64,000 nt of DNA from Streptomyces phaeolivaceus (GTDB lineage Bacteria > Actinomycetota > Actinomycetes > Streptomycetales > Streptomycetaceae): the NCBI RefSeq assembly GCF_009184865.1, contig NZ_CP045096.1, positions 5,332,001 through 5,396,000 on the forward strand, in the 5' to 3' direction. The notes under the pieces are model-generated. The model saw nothing but the letters and a program-made list of their open reading frames with translations. It was not told the origin of the DNA and made no database searches. Positions 1 through 9,779 of the stretch are shown here, piece after piece (position 1 is the first letter of the stretch; each line of letters opens with the position of its first letter). Position numbers and translations under genes: made by a program.

Positions 1-22
1 CCGACCGGCGCCCTCCGCACAC

Positions 23-2287
23 GTGACAGCCGCCGAGATCTCCCGCATCGCAGGGGTCACGCGCGCCACCGTCAGCAACTGGCGCCGCCGCCACGACGAC
101 TTCCCGGCACCCAGCGCAGGCACGGAAACCAGCCCGCTCTACGACCTGCCGGCCGTCCAGGCATGGCTGCGGGGACGCGGGCACACCTCCACCGCCTCGC
201 CGACCGAGGAACTGCGGACGGCGCTACGGCTGCTGGGCCCAGGCTCGGGAGTGGCCGCGCGGCTGTTCCCCCTGGTGGCTGCCGCGTCCCGCCGTACGCC
301 AGAGGAACTGGCCGAACTCGCCGCCGTGCCCGACGACCAGCTGCTCGCCCGGGCGGAGAAGGCCGCGGGTGAGCTCCCGGCCACCGTGCCCGAGGCCGAG
401 CCGGTCCGCTACGGTCCGGACGACGCGGGCGTGGTTCGCGCGCTGCTGGACTGCGTCCGTGAGGCGGGGGCCCAGGCCGCCCTCGACGTCCTCGCCGAAC
501 GCGAACTGGACGAGGGTGCCGCCAGCGGCGTCTACCAGACCCCGGAGGGTCTGGCCCGGCTCATGGCACGGCTCCTGCCCGCCGACGTGTTCCGCGTCCT
601 CGACCCCGCCTGCGGCAGCGGAACGCTCCTGGCCGCCGCCGCCCGGCAGGGCGCGCGGGAGCTGTTCGGGCAGGACTCGCTTCCCGTCCAGGGCCAACGC
701 ACCGCCGTCCGGCTGCTGATCGCCGCACCCGAGGCCGAGACGACGATCCGCGTCGACGACAGCCTGCGCGCCGACGCCTTCCCCGACGTCACCGTGGACG
801 CAGTCCTGTGCAACCCGCCGTTCGCCGACCGCGACTGGGGTCACGACGAGCTGGCCTACGACCCGAGGTGGGCGTACGGGCTCCCGCCTCGCCTCGAATC
901 CGAACTGGCCTGGGTGCAGCACGCGCTCGCACACCTGGAGCCCGGCGGTCACGCGGTCATGCTGCTGCCGCCCGCGCTGGCCTTCCGCTCCTCCGGCCGC
1001 CGTGTCCGCGCGGAACTCATCCGCGGCGGGGCCCTGCGCGCCGTCGTCTCACTTCCGGTGCGTGCCGCGTATCCACTCCACATCGGCCTGCAGATCTGGG
1101 TGTTCCAACGCCCAGAGCCGGGCGGCACCGACCGTGCGACGGTGCTGTTCGTCGACGGGGAGGGCGAGTGGCGGGACGGTGCCGTGGGCACGTCGTTCGC
1201 CACAGACACGGCCACGGGCGCGGCCGGCGCGGGTACCCGTGGCGGCTCACGCCCTCGCCCAGCAGGTTCCCAGACTTCCGCCGCTTCGTCTGGCCCCGCG
1301 TCTTCCGCCTCTGCCTCCTCCTTCGAGTGGGCGGGGCTGACCGACCGGGTCCTCGGCCAGTGGGCGGCGTTCACCACCGCCCCCGACACCTACGTCGACG
1401 AGCCCGGCGTCGCCCGCGCGGTGCCGCTCGTCGACCTCCTCGACGACGTCGTCGACGTCACCCCGGCCCGCCATGTCCGGGCGACCGCGGCCGACATCGA
1501 CCCGGCCGCCCTGGCCCGGCGCGTCCACGACCTGCACGGGCAGTTGGCCAAGCAAGTAGCCGCTTTGGCAGCCGCCTCAGCTTTCGGCGGGGGGCGACCG
1601 TCCGGGGCCTCGGCCCGAGAGTGGCGTACGGCGACCGTCTCCGACCTGGCACGCGGCGGCGCCCTGACCGTGTTGCGGGCGGCGACACCCGGCACCCGTG
1701 GCTCCAAGGGCCCCGCAGCCCCGACGGTGGACCGGCCGGTCCTCACCGCCCGGGACATCTCTGCCGGAAACCCCCCGTCCGGCACGGCTGTCGACCTCCA
1801 CGCCGAAGCGGCGCAACCCATCGCCGCCGGGGACGTGCTCGTACGCGCCCTCGCGGGTGGAGGCGACGGGTCCGCGATGACCCGGGTCGCGGACGACCGG
1901 GACGCCGGAGCCCTGCTCGGCCAGCACATCCACCTCCTACGCCCCGACCCGGCCCGCCTCGACCCGTGGTTCCTGGCCGGGTTCCTCGGCGCCGAGGACA
2001 ACATCGCCTCCGCCTCCACCGGCAGCAGCCTCGTGCACGTCACACCGGGCCGCCTGCGCGTACCGCTGCTGCCCCTGGAGGAACAGCGGCGCTACGGGGA
2101 GGAGTTCCGCCGCGTGTACGAGCTGCGCGCGGCCGTCCGCCGAACCGCCGACCTCGCCGCTGACACGGCGGCCGCCCTGACCACCGGACTCACCGTCGGT
2201 GTACTCCTACCACCGGATTCACCGAATACTCCGGACGAACGGGACGAACGGGACGAACGGGATGGGCCGGACAGCCGTTCCGCCTGA
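23..2287 (+). CDS. HTH-containing N6-adenine DNA methyltransferase with HsdS-like C-terminus
   Basis: Predicted 754-residue adenine-N6 DNA methyltransferase. A short helix-turn-helix (ISRIAGVTRATVSNWRRR, residues 6-23) precedes a SAM-dependent methylase core with the cofactor motif LDPACGSG near residue 193 and the catalytic NPPF at about 264. A Ser/Ala-rich linker lies near 410-440. The last third resembles half a type I specificity subunit, ending in the helix LPLEEQRRYGEEF, so methylation and target choice may reside in one chain. It lies 90 bp upstream of hsdM on the same strand. The frame is open back to base 2, so GTG at 23 is only the first start visible and the true one may be outside the window. 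The extreme C-terminus is encoded by a 9-bp tandem repeat. Confidence 0.8.
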   Translation: MTAAEISRIAGVTRATVSNWRRRHDDFPAPSAGTETSPLYDLPAVQAWLRGRGHTSTASPTEELRTALRLLGPGSGVAARLFPLVAAASRRTPEELAELAAVPDDQLLARAEKAAGELPATVPEAEPVRYGPDDAGVVRALLDCVREAGAQAALDVLAERELDEGAASGVYQTPEGLARLMARLLPADVFRVLDPACGSGTLLAAAARQGARELFGQDSLPVQGQRTAVRLLIAAPEAETTIRVDDSLRADAFPDVTVDAVLCNPPFADRDWGHDELAYDPRWAYGLPPRLESELAWVQHALAHLEPGGHAVMLLPPALAFRSSGRRVRAELIRGGALRAVVSLPVRAAYPLHIGLQIWVFQRPEPGGTDRATVLFVDGEGEWRDGAVGTSFATDTATGAAGAGTRGGSRPRPAGSQTSAASSGPASSASASSFEWAGLTDRVLGQWAAFTTAPDTYVDEPGVARAVPLVDLLDDVVDVTPARHVRATAADIDPAALARRVHDLHGQLAKQVAALAAASAFGGGRPSGASAREWRTATVSDLARGGALTVLRAATPGTRGSKGPAAPTVDRPVLTARDISAGNPPSGTAVDLHAEAAQPIAAGDVLVRALAGGGDGSAMTRVADDRDAGALLGQHIHLLRPDPARLDPWFLAGFLGAEDNIASASTGSSLVHVTPGRLRVPLLPLEEQRRYGEEFRRVYELRAAVRRTADLAADTAAALTTGLTVGVLLPPDSPNTPDERDERDERDGPDSRSA
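2233..2262. repeat. 9-bp tandem repeat at the methylase 3' end
   Basis: Three perfect copies of ggacgaacg plus a degenerate fourth, in frame with the methylase gene and encoding Asp-Glu-Arg repeats just before its stop. The unit is a multiple of three, so copy-number change would not shift the frame. Confidence 0.85.
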
Positions 2288-2377
2288 AAGGCCCCACACG
2301 TCCCACCGCACACGACCACACTGGATACCTGCCGTCCCCCGCCAGGACGGCGCTCTTCGGAAGGAAGCCGGGACCTC

Positions 2378-4387
2378 TTGAACAGCAGTAAGCACACGGA
2401 GCTGGCGAACCACGCCTGGTCCGTCGCCGATCTCCTGCGCGGCGACTACAAGCAGTCCGACTACGGCAAGGTCATCCTGCCGTTCACCGTGCTGCGCCGC
2501 CTGGAGTGCGTCCTGGAGCCGACGCGCGAGAAGGTCGTCGAGACCGTCACCAGGTTCGCGGGCCAGGAGATGGACCCCGGCCACTTCCTCCGCCGCGCCT
2601 CCGGCCACTCCTTCTACAACAAGAGCGACCTCACACTGCGGAAGATCGCGGCCGACCCGCAGAACGCGGCGAAGAACCTGCAGATCTACGTCGGCGCGTT
2701 CTCCGAGAACGCCCGCGAGGTCCTCGACAAGTACGAGTTCAACCAGCAGGTCAGGAAGCTCGACGGCGCGAACCTGCTCTACCAGGTCATCGGCAGGTTC
2801 ACCGACCTCGACCTGCACCCCGACGTCGTGCCCAACCACAACATGGGTTACATCTTCGAGGAGTTGATCCGCCGCTTCGCCGAGCAGTCGAACGAGACCG
2901 CGGGTGAGCACTTCACCCCGCGCGAGGTCATCAAGCTGATGGTCAACCTGCTGGTGGCGCCCGACGCGGACGCCCTCACCGTGCCGGGTGTCGTCCGCAC
3001 GGTCATGGACCCGGCCTGCGGCACGGGCGGCATGCTCAGCGCCGCCGACGACCACATCAAGGCGTTCAACAAGGACGCGACGGTCGAGGTGTACGGGCAG
3101 GAGCTCAACCCCGAGTCCTGGGCGATCTGCCGGTCCGACCTCATGATCAAGGGCCAGGATCCGGAGAACATCCGCTTCGGCAACTCCTTCTCCGACGACG
3201 GCCACGCCCGCCGCAAGTTCGACTACATCCTCGCCAACCCGCCGTTCGGCGTGGAGTGGAAGAAGGTCAAGGAGGAGGTCGAGTACGAGCACAGGTCGCT
3301 CGGCGACGCCGGCCGCTTCGGCGCGGGCCTGCCGCGCATCAACGACGGTTCGCTGCTCTTCCTCCAGCACATGATCTCGAAGATGAAGCCGGTGGACGTC
3401 AACGGCGGAGGCGGCTCCCGCATCGCCATCGTCTTCAACGGCTCCCCGCTGTTCACGGGCGCGGCCGAGTCCGGCGAGTCCAACATCCGCCGCTGGATCC
3501 TGGAGAACGACTGGCTGGAGGCGATCGTCGCCCTCCCGGACCAGCTCTTCTACAACACCGGTATCTCGACTTACTTCTGGATCCTGACGAACCGTAAGGA
3601 CAAGGATCACAGGGGCAAGGTCGCCCTGCTCGACGCGCGTGACCAGTGGGTGAAGATGCGCAAGTCGCTGGGCGACAAGCGCAAGGAGCTCGGCGACGGG
3701 ACGAACGGCCGCCCCGACCACATCGGGGATATCACTCGGCTGTACGCGGAGGCCGTCCAGGTCGCGAAGGACCCCGAACACCCGCTGCACGGCAAGGTGA
3801 AGCTCTTCGCGAACGAGGACTTCGGCTACCAGCGCATCACGGTCGAGCGCCCGCTGAAGCTGCGCTTCGAGGTGACTGAGGAGACGTTGGCGACGCTGGC
3901 GGAGGCCAAGCCGGTGGCGAGGCTGGAGCGGAGCGAGGAGTTCGTGGCAGCGGTGCGCACGTTGCTCGGCTCGTCGTGGATGGAGAGGTCGAAGGCGTTT
4001 ATCGCGCTCAAGGATGCGGTGGTCGCGGTCGGCCTGATGTGGCCGTCGGGAGCGCCGTTCGCGAAGGCGGTACGGGAAGCGATCGGCGCCCGGCACCCGG
4101 AGGGCGAGGTCCAGAAGGTCAAGGGTGCTGCGGAGCCCGACACGGACCTGCGGGACTACGAGAACGTTCCGCTGGGCGAGGACGTCGAGGAGTACCTCAA
4201 GCGCGAGGTGCTGCCGCACGTTCCGGACGCGTGGATCGACCATACGAAGACGAAGATCGGCTACGAGATCCCGTTCACCCGGCACTTCTACGTTTACCAG
4301 CCGCCGAGGCCGCTGGCGGAGATCGACGCGGAGTTGAAGTCGCTGGAGGCAGAGATTCAGGCGTTGTTGGGTGAGGTGACGGAATGA
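2378..4387 (+). CDS. hsdM: Type I restriction-modification system, methylase subunit HsdM
   Basis: 669-residue methylation subunit of a type I R-M system; with HsdS it forms the adenine methyltransferase that protects host DNA. An N-terminal helical HsdM domain (ADLLRGDYKQSDYGKVILPF) is followed by the SAM motif VMDPACGTGGML near residue 208 and the catalytic NPPFG near 287, both intact. The TTG start is supported by the purine-rich GGAAGG site about ten bases upstream. The stop overlaps the hsdS start by four bases (ATGA), indicating translational coupling. Length and motif order are normal for the family. A long antisense frame across the gene is a codon-bias shadow. Confidence 0.95.
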   Translation: MNSSKHTELANHAWSVADLLRGDYKQSDYGKVILPFTVLRRLECVLEPTREKVVETVTRFAGQEMDPGHFLRRASGHSFYNKSDLTLRKIAADPQNAAKNLQIYVGAFSENAREVLDKYEFNQQVRKLDGANLLYQVIGRFTDLDLHPDVVPNHNMGYIFEELIRRFAEQSNETAGEHFTPREVIKLMVNLLVAPDADALTVPGVVRTVMDPACGTGGMLSAADDHIKAFNKDATVEVYGQELNPESWAICRSDLMIKGQDPENIRFGNSFSDDGHARRKFDYILANPPFGVEWKKVKEEVEYEHRSLGDAGRFGAGLPRINDGSLLFLQHMISKMKPVDVNGGGGSRIAIVFNGSPLFTGAAESGESNIRRWILENDWLEAIVALPDQLFYNTGISTYFWILTNRKDKDHRGKVALLDARDQWVKMRKSLGDKRKELGDGTNGRPDHIGDITRLYAEAVQVAKDPEHPLHGKVKLFANEDFGYQRITVERPLKLRFEVTEETLATLAEAKPVARLERSEEFVAAVRTLLGSSWMERSKAFIALKDAVVAVGLMWPSGAPFAKAVREAIGARHPEGEVQKVKGAAEPDTDLRDYENVPLGEDVEEYLKREVLPHVPDAWIDHTKTKIGYEIPFTRHFYVYQPPRPLAEIDAELKSLEAEIQALLGEVTE

Positions 4388-5667
4388 CTTTTCCCGTCAA
4401 CTGGCAGACTCGTCGAGCTCGCTTCTCCTTCACACGTCGCGACGTACGAGGCGCTGATGCCCCCTTGGCCTCCGCAACCAAAGACGGCGTCAGTCTGCGA
4501 AGCGACCTTGAATTCTCAGTTTGGAACCCGGACTCCAACATCAGTAACTACAAACTCGTTGAGCCAGACGACTTCGTCATCGGCCTGCGGTCCTTCCAAC
4601 ACGGCATTTCACACTCCGCCGTGCGGGGCATCGTGAGCCCGGCATACACGGTTCTGCGGTCAGCAGGCAACTTGGAACCGAGATTCTTCAAGCACTATTT
4701 TCGATCCAGCCTGCTAATCTCCCATCTGGCGAACATCACCCAGGGGATCCGGCAAGGTCAGGCAATTGACATCGAGGCCTTCCAAAACCTCCCGATGCCT
4801 GTACCCTCGCTGGAGGAGCAGCGCCGCATCGCCGACTTCCTCGACGCCGAGATCGCCCGCATCGACCTGTTGGCACAGAAGCGTCAAGCACAGCAATCGC
4901 TACTTGACGAGCGGGCCTATGCGCATGTCTCCGAGACTCTGATCCCGGGCATCCTGACCCACCCACTCGGGCGAGGCTCGTGGCCGTGGCTCCCGGCCGT
5001 CTCCTCGGCTAACCCTCTGGTGCGCCTCGGCTACATTTGCCGCATTCAGAATGGCCTCACTGTAGATGGCAAGCGCGATGTGACCGGAGAAGTGCTGACG
5101 CGCCCGTATCTTCGCGTAGCCAACGTCCAAGCCGGATATGTCAATCTCGACTCGGTCACCGAAATCACTGTCCCCCGAGCAGTTGCCAGTCGCAGTACTC
5201 TCCGTCCCGGTGACGTCCTTATGACCGAAGGCGGCGACCTGGACAAACTCGGCCGCGGGACGGTGTGGAACGGCGAGCTTCCGAATTGCCTCCACCAGAA
5301 CCACGTTTTCGCGCTCCGCGTCGACGAGTCCCGCCTGGACGGACACTACCTGGCGCTGATGACACAAACTGTGCACGGGCGTTGCTACTTCGAGAGCACG
5401 GGCAGCCGCACGACAAACTTGGCATCAACCAACAGCAGCAAGATCTTGAGTTTCCCTGTTCCGCTCCCGTCTGTCGCCAAGCAACAAGCTCTGGTCAAAG
5501 AGATGAATACGAAGCTGGACTGCGTCCGACGCGCGAAGGAGAGACTCACGACACAGCTCGACCTTCTTTCTGAACGCCGCCAAGCCCTCATCACCGCCGC
5601 CGTAACCGGCCAGTTCGACATCTCCACCGCCAGCGGCCGCAACGTAACGGACGGAGTCACCGCGTAG
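4384..5667 (+). CDS. hsdS: Type I restriction-modification system, specificity subunit HsdS
   Basis: 427-residue specificity subunit that selects the bipartite DNA target for HsdM and HsdR. Two target-recognition domains are each followed by a conserved helix: LPMPVPSLEEQRRIADFLDAE... ends the first half and LPSVAKQQALVKEMN ends the second. The recognition-domain DNA (about 4390-4760 and 5030-5470) is visibly less GC-rich and uses rarer codons than hsdM or hsdR, a common sign of exchange of recognition domains between strains. The start overlaps the hsdM stop, and only two bases separate its stop from the hsdR start. The recognition sequence cannot be read from the protein. Confidence 0.95.
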   Translation: MTFPVNWQTRRARFSFTRRDVRGADAPLASATKDGVSLRSDLEFSVWNPDSNISNYKLVEPDDFVIGLRSFQHGISHSAVRGIVSPAYTVLRSAGNLEPRFFKHYFRSSLLISHLANITQGIRQGQAIDIEAFQNLPMPVPSLEEQRRIADFLDAEIARIDLLAQKRQAQQSLLDERAYAHVSETLIPGILTHPLGRGSWPWLPAVSSANPLVRLGYICRIQNGLTVDGKRDVTGEVLTRPYLRVANVQAGYVNLDSVTEITVPRAVASRSTLRPGDVLMTEGGDLDKLGRGTVWNGELPNCLHQNHVFALRVDESRLDGHYLALMTQTVHGRCYFESTGSRTTNLASTNSSKILSFPVPLPSVAKQQALVKEMNTKLDCVRRAKERLTTQLDLLSERRQALITAAVTGQFDISTASGRNVTDGVTA

Positions 5668-5669
5668 CC

Positions 5670-8600
5670 ATGAGCCCCATCCACACGGAGTCCGCCTTCG
5701 GTGAAGCCATCGTCGCCGCCATGGTCGAGCGCGGCTGGCGCGAGGCGTGCCCGCAGGACTACCAGGCCGATCTCGGCCTGGACACCAACGAGCTGTTCAC
5801 TTTCATCGGCGCGACCCAGCCAGACGAATGGAACGAACTGCTCACCGTCTACGGCAATGACCCGAACGAAGCGCAGCGCGGGTTCGCCAGCCGCCTCGAC
5901 CAGGCCATCGCCACCAACGGGCTCCTCGATGTCCTCCGCAACGGCGTCAAGGACCGGGGCGTCCTCCTCCGCGTCGCCTACTTCAAGCCCAACCTCGTCG
6001 CCCACGACTCCGTGCTGGACGGCTACCGCGCCAACCGCCTCACCGTCGTCCGCGAACTCGAATACGCGACGAAGCAGGCCGACTGGGGCAACCGGCTCGA
6101 TCTCACCCTCTTCCTCAACGGAATCCCTGTCGCCACAGCCGAGTTGAAGAACCCGCTGACCAAGCAAGGTGTGGAGCAGGCCAAGGAGCAGTACCGAACC
6201 GACCGCGACCCGACCGAGCTGATCTTCACGCGGCGGGTCGTCGCGAACTTCGCCGTCGACCCGGACCTGGTCTTCGTCGCCACCCAGCTCAAGGGCAAGA
6301 ACACCCGCTTCCTCCCGTTCAACACCGGTTCCAACGGTCCCGGTCAGCCGGGCGGCGCAGGCAATCCGGCCCCGACCACGTACGGCGCGTACGCAACCTC
6401 CTACCTCTGGGAGCAGGTCTGGCTGCCGGACAACTGGCTGGACCTGCTCCAGAGGTTCGTGCACCTGCACAAGAGCAAGACGCCCGGCGGCGGCACGGCG
6501 AAGACGATGGTCTTCCCCCGTTTCCAGCAGTGGGACGCGGTCAAGAAGCTCACCGCGCACGCCGCGACGCACGGCGCGGGCCACGACTACCTGGTCATGG
6601 CCTCCGCCGGCTCGGGCAAGTCGAACACCATCGGCTGGCTCGCGCACCGCCTCAGCGACCTGCACACCCCCACCGACCCCCACGAACTCGGCCCCGAGGC
6701 CGTTGCCAAGGGCCTCAAGCCGGGTGTGCCGGTCTTCGACAAGGTCATCGTCATCACCGACCGCCGCAACCTGGACGCCCAACTCCGGGAAACCGTCGGC
6801 AACTTCGAGCAGACCGCAGGCCTCGTCGTGAAGATCGACGAGAAGCACGGGGCGAAGGGCGAGCAGCTCGCCAAGGCCCTCTCCCGCGACACCGGCAAGA
6901 TCGTCACCGTCACCCTGCACTCGTTCCCGGCGCTGATCTCGTACATCGAGCGCAACCCCACCGAGATACGTGGCAGTCACTTCGCGATCATCGTGGACGA
7001 GGCGCACTCCTCGCAGTCCGGCGACGCCGCCAAGGACGTACGGGCAGCTCTGCGCGACCTCGGCCTGGACTCCGACTCGGACGACGCGGGCGCGACCACG
7101 GTCAAGGCTGAGGGCGACACCCTGGACGAGCAGCTCAAGAACCGGGCCGAGCAGCGTTCCCGCGCCGCGAACCTCTCCTACTTCGCGTTCACCGCCACGC
7201 CGAAGGCCAAGACCCTCGAACTCTTCGGCACGCTCCAGGACATCGACGGCAAGGCGACCTACCGTCCCTTCCACACGTACTCCATGCGGCAGGCGATCGA
7301 GGAGGGCTTCATCCTCGACCCGCTGCGCAACTACGTCACGTACAACACGTACTGGAAGCTGGTGAACCAGAACCCGGACGAGCGGGAGGTCGACCCCTCC
7401 AAGGCGAACGGCCTGCTCGCCCGGTACGCGCTGACCCATGACTCGACGGTCGCCCAGCACGCCCAGGTGATCGTGGAGCACTTCGTGGCGCACAGCCGGG
7501 GCCGTCTCGGCGGGCGGGCCAAGTCGATGGTGGTGACCGCCTCCCGGCAGTCCGCCGTACAGATGGCGCGCGCCATCAAGAGCTACATCAAGGACCGGGA
7601 CTACGACACCAAGTACCCCGACCTGGGTGTCCTCGTCGCCTTCTCCGGCTCGCTCACGATGGACGGAGAGGAGACCACCGAGCCGAAGGAGAACGGCGGG
7701 CTGTCGGAGAGCGCGCTGCCGAAGGCGTTCGCGTACACGCGTGCCGACGACAAGGCCGCCCGAGCCGGTGGTCCGGGCCAGCGCGAGTACAAGATCCTGG
7801 TCGTGGCGGAGAAGTACCAGACCGGCTTCGACCAGCCGCTCCTCACGACGATGTACGTCAACAAGACGCTGACCGGCATCTCCGCCGTCCAGACCCTGTC
7901 CCGGCTGAACCGGACCGCCGAGCGCAAGACCCAGGCCGACCTGGCGGTCCTGGACTTCGTCAACGACGCCAACGACATACAGGACTCCTTCCGCCCGTAC
8001 TTCGAGGAGGCGATGACCCTCCCCTCCGACCCCAACCTCCTCTACACCGCGCAGAGCCGGGTCATGCAGGCGCCGATCCTGTCCGGGCAGGAGATGGACG
8101 AGTTCGCCGCCGCGTACTTCGCCGCCAAGGAGAGGGCGGCGGGCTCACAGTCCAAGTGGGAGAAGCTGCATGCCGAGTTGTACCGGCTGCTGTCTCCCGC
8201 GGTCGCCCGCTTCACGCCCCTACTGGAGAGCGAGGACGAGGACGATCAGGAGACGGCGGAGGGCTTCCGCGCCGACCTCAACGACTACGTCAGGAAGTAC
8301 GGCTTCCTCGCGCAGATCGTCCCCTACCAGGACGCCGAGCTGGAGCGGCTGCACCTCTACGGCCGCTACCTCCTCAACCGCCTACCGCGCCGCGCGGACG
8401 GCGGCGTGGACATAGGCGAGGTCGACCTCAGCCATATGCGGGTGGAGAAGACCGGCGAGTACGACGTCTCCCTCACCACCGAGGGACCGACGATGATGCA
8501 GGGCTTCGGCGACGGCTCGGGCGGCGCGAAGGAAGCGGAGAAGTCGCTGCTCTCCGAGTTGATCGAGAAGTTCAACGAACGCTTCGGCACCGAGTTCACC

Positions 8601-8867
8601 GAGCAGGACGTCATCCGCCCGTTCGAGGAGGCCAAGGCCGACCCGAAGGTGCGGGCGGCGGCAGTCGTCAACGACGAGGAGAACTTCGGCCTCGTCTTCG
8701 ACAACGTCTTCGCGGACAAGATGGCCGACCACATCGACACCATCGCGGGCATGGGCCGCCAGTACTTCGGCCCTGACAAGGGCTTCAAGTCCAGCCTGGA
8801 CCGCAGCGCCCGCAAGGCGGCCTGGCGGATGATCCGCCGCGAGGAGGGGCTGGACGACGACGTCTGA
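5670..8867 (+). CDS. hsdR: Type I restriction endonuclease subunit HsdR
   Basis: 1065-residue motor and nuclease subunit. The N-terminal PD-(D/E)xK nuclease has the acid in LDLTLFLNG and the ATAELKN core near residue 155. The superfamily 2 translocase follows: Walker A SAGSGKSN near 310, DEAH-type box VDEAHSS near 441, motif III AFTATPK, and the late motif TLSRLNRT. The helical C-terminal part that contacts the methylase is present. It is the last gene of the overlapping hsdMSR operon and is followed within ten bases by a strong GC hairpin. Nothing suggests inactivation. A mutated copy of two segments of its 3' end recurs at 15369-15502. Confidence 0.95.
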   Translation: MSPIHTESAFGEAIVAAMVERGWREACPQDYQADLGLDTNELFTFIGATQPDEWNELLTVYGNDPNEAQRGFASRLDQAIATNGLLDVLRNGVKDRGVLLRVAYFKPNLVAHDSVLDGYRANRLTVVRELEYATKQADWGNRLDLTLFLNGIPVATAELKNPLTKQGVEQAKEQYRTDRDPTELIFTRRVVANFAVDPDLVFVATQLKGKNTRFLPFNTGSNGPGQPGGAGNPAPTTYGAYATSYLWEQVWLPDNWLDLLQRFVHLHKSKTPGGGTAKTMVFPRFQQWDAVKKLTAHAATHGAGHDYLVMASAGSGKSNTIGWLAHRLSDLHTPTDPHELGPEAVAKGLKPGVPVFDKVIVITDRRNLDAQLRETVGNFEQTAGLVVKIDEKHGAKGEQLAKALSRDTGKIVTVTLHSFPALISYIERNPTEIRGSHFAIIVDEAHSSQSGDAAKDVRAALRDLGLDSDSDDAGATTVKAEGDTLDEQLKNRAEQRSRAANLSYFAFTATPKAKTLELFGTLQDIDGKATYRPFHTYSMRQAIEEGFILDPLRNYVTYNTYWKLVNQNPDEREVDPSKANGLLARYALTHDSTVAQHAQVIVEHFVAHSRGRLGGRAKSMVVTASRQSAVQMARAIKSYIKDRDYDTKYPDLGVLVAFSGSLTMDGEETTEPKENGGLSESALPKAFAYTRADDKAARAGGPGQREYKILVVAEKYQTGFDQPLLTTMYVNKTLTGISAVQTLSRLNRTAERKTQADLAVLDFVNDANDIQDSFRPYFEEAMTLPSDPNLLYTAQSRVMQAPILSGQEMDEFAAAYFAAKERAAGSQSKWEKLHAELYRLLSPAVARFTPLLESEDEDDQETAEGFRADLNDYVRKYGFLAQIVPYQDAELERLHLYGRYLLNRLPRRADGGVDIGEVDLSHMRVEKTGEYDVSLTTEGPTMMQGFGDGSGGAKEAEKSLLSELIEKFNERFGTEFTEQDVIRPFEEAKADPKVRAAAVVNDEENFGLVFDNVFADKMADHIDTIAGMGRQYFGPDKGFKSSLDRSARKAAWRMIRREEGLDDDV

Positions 8868-8873
8868 TGCGTA

Positions 8874-8902
8874 CGCCCCGGCGGGATGTGCCGGCCGGGG
8901 CG
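8874..8902 (+). terminator. Hairpin terminator after hsdR
   Basis: Nine-base stem CGCCCCGGC / GCCGGGGCG with an 11-nt loop, seven bases after the hsdR stop. There is no clear T tract, as is usual in Streptomyces. A diverged copy sits at 15510-15536. Confidence 0.7.
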
Positions 8903-8977
8903 CCTTGAAGTGCATCAAGTCAGTGCGCAGTGCAAGTTGCCCTCTTCATGAGGGGCAACGAATCGGGAGGGGAAACA

Positions 8978-9646
8978 ATGGATCACGCGACGGACGAGCC
9001 CGAGGCGTCTCGGCTCCAGAAGGTCGTCGAGGGGATCGCCATCACGCCGGAGGCGGCCGCCAAACTCGTGGGCGGTTACCGTGCGACTTTTGAGGCCAAG
9101 TTCAAGCGGGAGCCTGAGAGCCTGGAGGACAAGCGCCGGGTCGCCAACAAGATCGTTGGCCGGTACTCCAAACTTTCGGCAGCCGCTGGGGCGGTCACCG
9201 CGGTCCCGAGCGTGATTCCGGGCGTCGGTACGGCGGTCGCAGTCCTGGGCGGCGGTGTCACCGATATCGCCGCGGCACTCAAGCTCCAGATCGACATGTG
9301 CATGTGCCTGGTCGAGGTGTACGAGACCGAGATGAGCGCGGAGGACAAGAAGCACCTCGCCTTCACGATCGCGTTGGCGGGTTCGGCTGAACAGATGGCG
9401 ACCAAGGGCGGCAAGGCGGCGGTACAGAAGATCGCCGAGAAGCTGGTCTACCAGTACCTCAGAGGGCCCGCCTTGGTCACGATCAAGCAGTTGTTCAAGC
9501 GGGCGTCCATCACCTTCACCCAGAAGGCGGCGGCCAAGGCGATCCCAGCCGGTGTAGGTGTCGCTTTCAGCAGCTCGACGAACTACGTCCTGACGACGGT
9601 GGTGGGCAAGGTCGCCGTCGCCGTCCTGGCAAAAGATGTGAAGTAG
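8978..9646 (+). CDS. EcsC-like helical protein of unknown function
   Basis: 222-residue protein, not firmly recognised. It is alpha-helical and hydrophobic in patches, with glycine-rich segments (AAGAVTAVPSVIPGVGTAVA near 70 and AIPAGVGVAFSSS near 190) that resemble the EcsC family, which associates with membranes. The segment QIDMCMCLVEVYE carries two close cysteines. ATG at 8978 is chosen over an upstream frame-compatible start because GGGAGGGG lies directly before it. It follows the hsd terminator and stands alone, so it is probably transcribed separately. A link to restriction is only positional. Confidence 0.55.
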   Translation: MDHATDEPEASRLQKVVEGIAITPEAAAKLVGGYRATFEAKFKREPESLEDKRRVANKIVGRYSKLSAAAGAVTAVPSVIPGVGTAVAVLGGGVTDIAAALKLQIDMCMCLVEVYETEMSAEDKKHLAFTIALAGSAEQMATKGGKAAVQKIAEKLVYQYLRGPALVTIKQLFKRASITFTQKAAAKAIPAGVGVAFSSSTNYVLTTVVGKVAVAVLAKDVK

Positions 9647-9779
9647 CAACGCTGAAGCGGATCCGCCCCCGCCGACTCAGTTCGTGGGGGCGTCCTGTAG
9701 CGGGTGAGCCCTCCGGTCAGGCGGCCGAGGTACTCGTCCGCGTACGGCACGGCGGCCTGTAAGGGGACCGCGGCTTCAG

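Noticed and set aside
2219..4285. Long minus-strand open frame opposite hsdM
   Set aside because: It mirrors the hsdM codon pattern, has no start with a ribosome site and no recognisable motif; the plus-strand protein has all HsdM motifs.
5385..7493. Long minus-strand open frame opposite hsdS/hsdR
   Set aside because: Low-complexity Val/Leu/Arg/Gly composition typical of antisense frames in high-GC genes; overlaps two certain genes.
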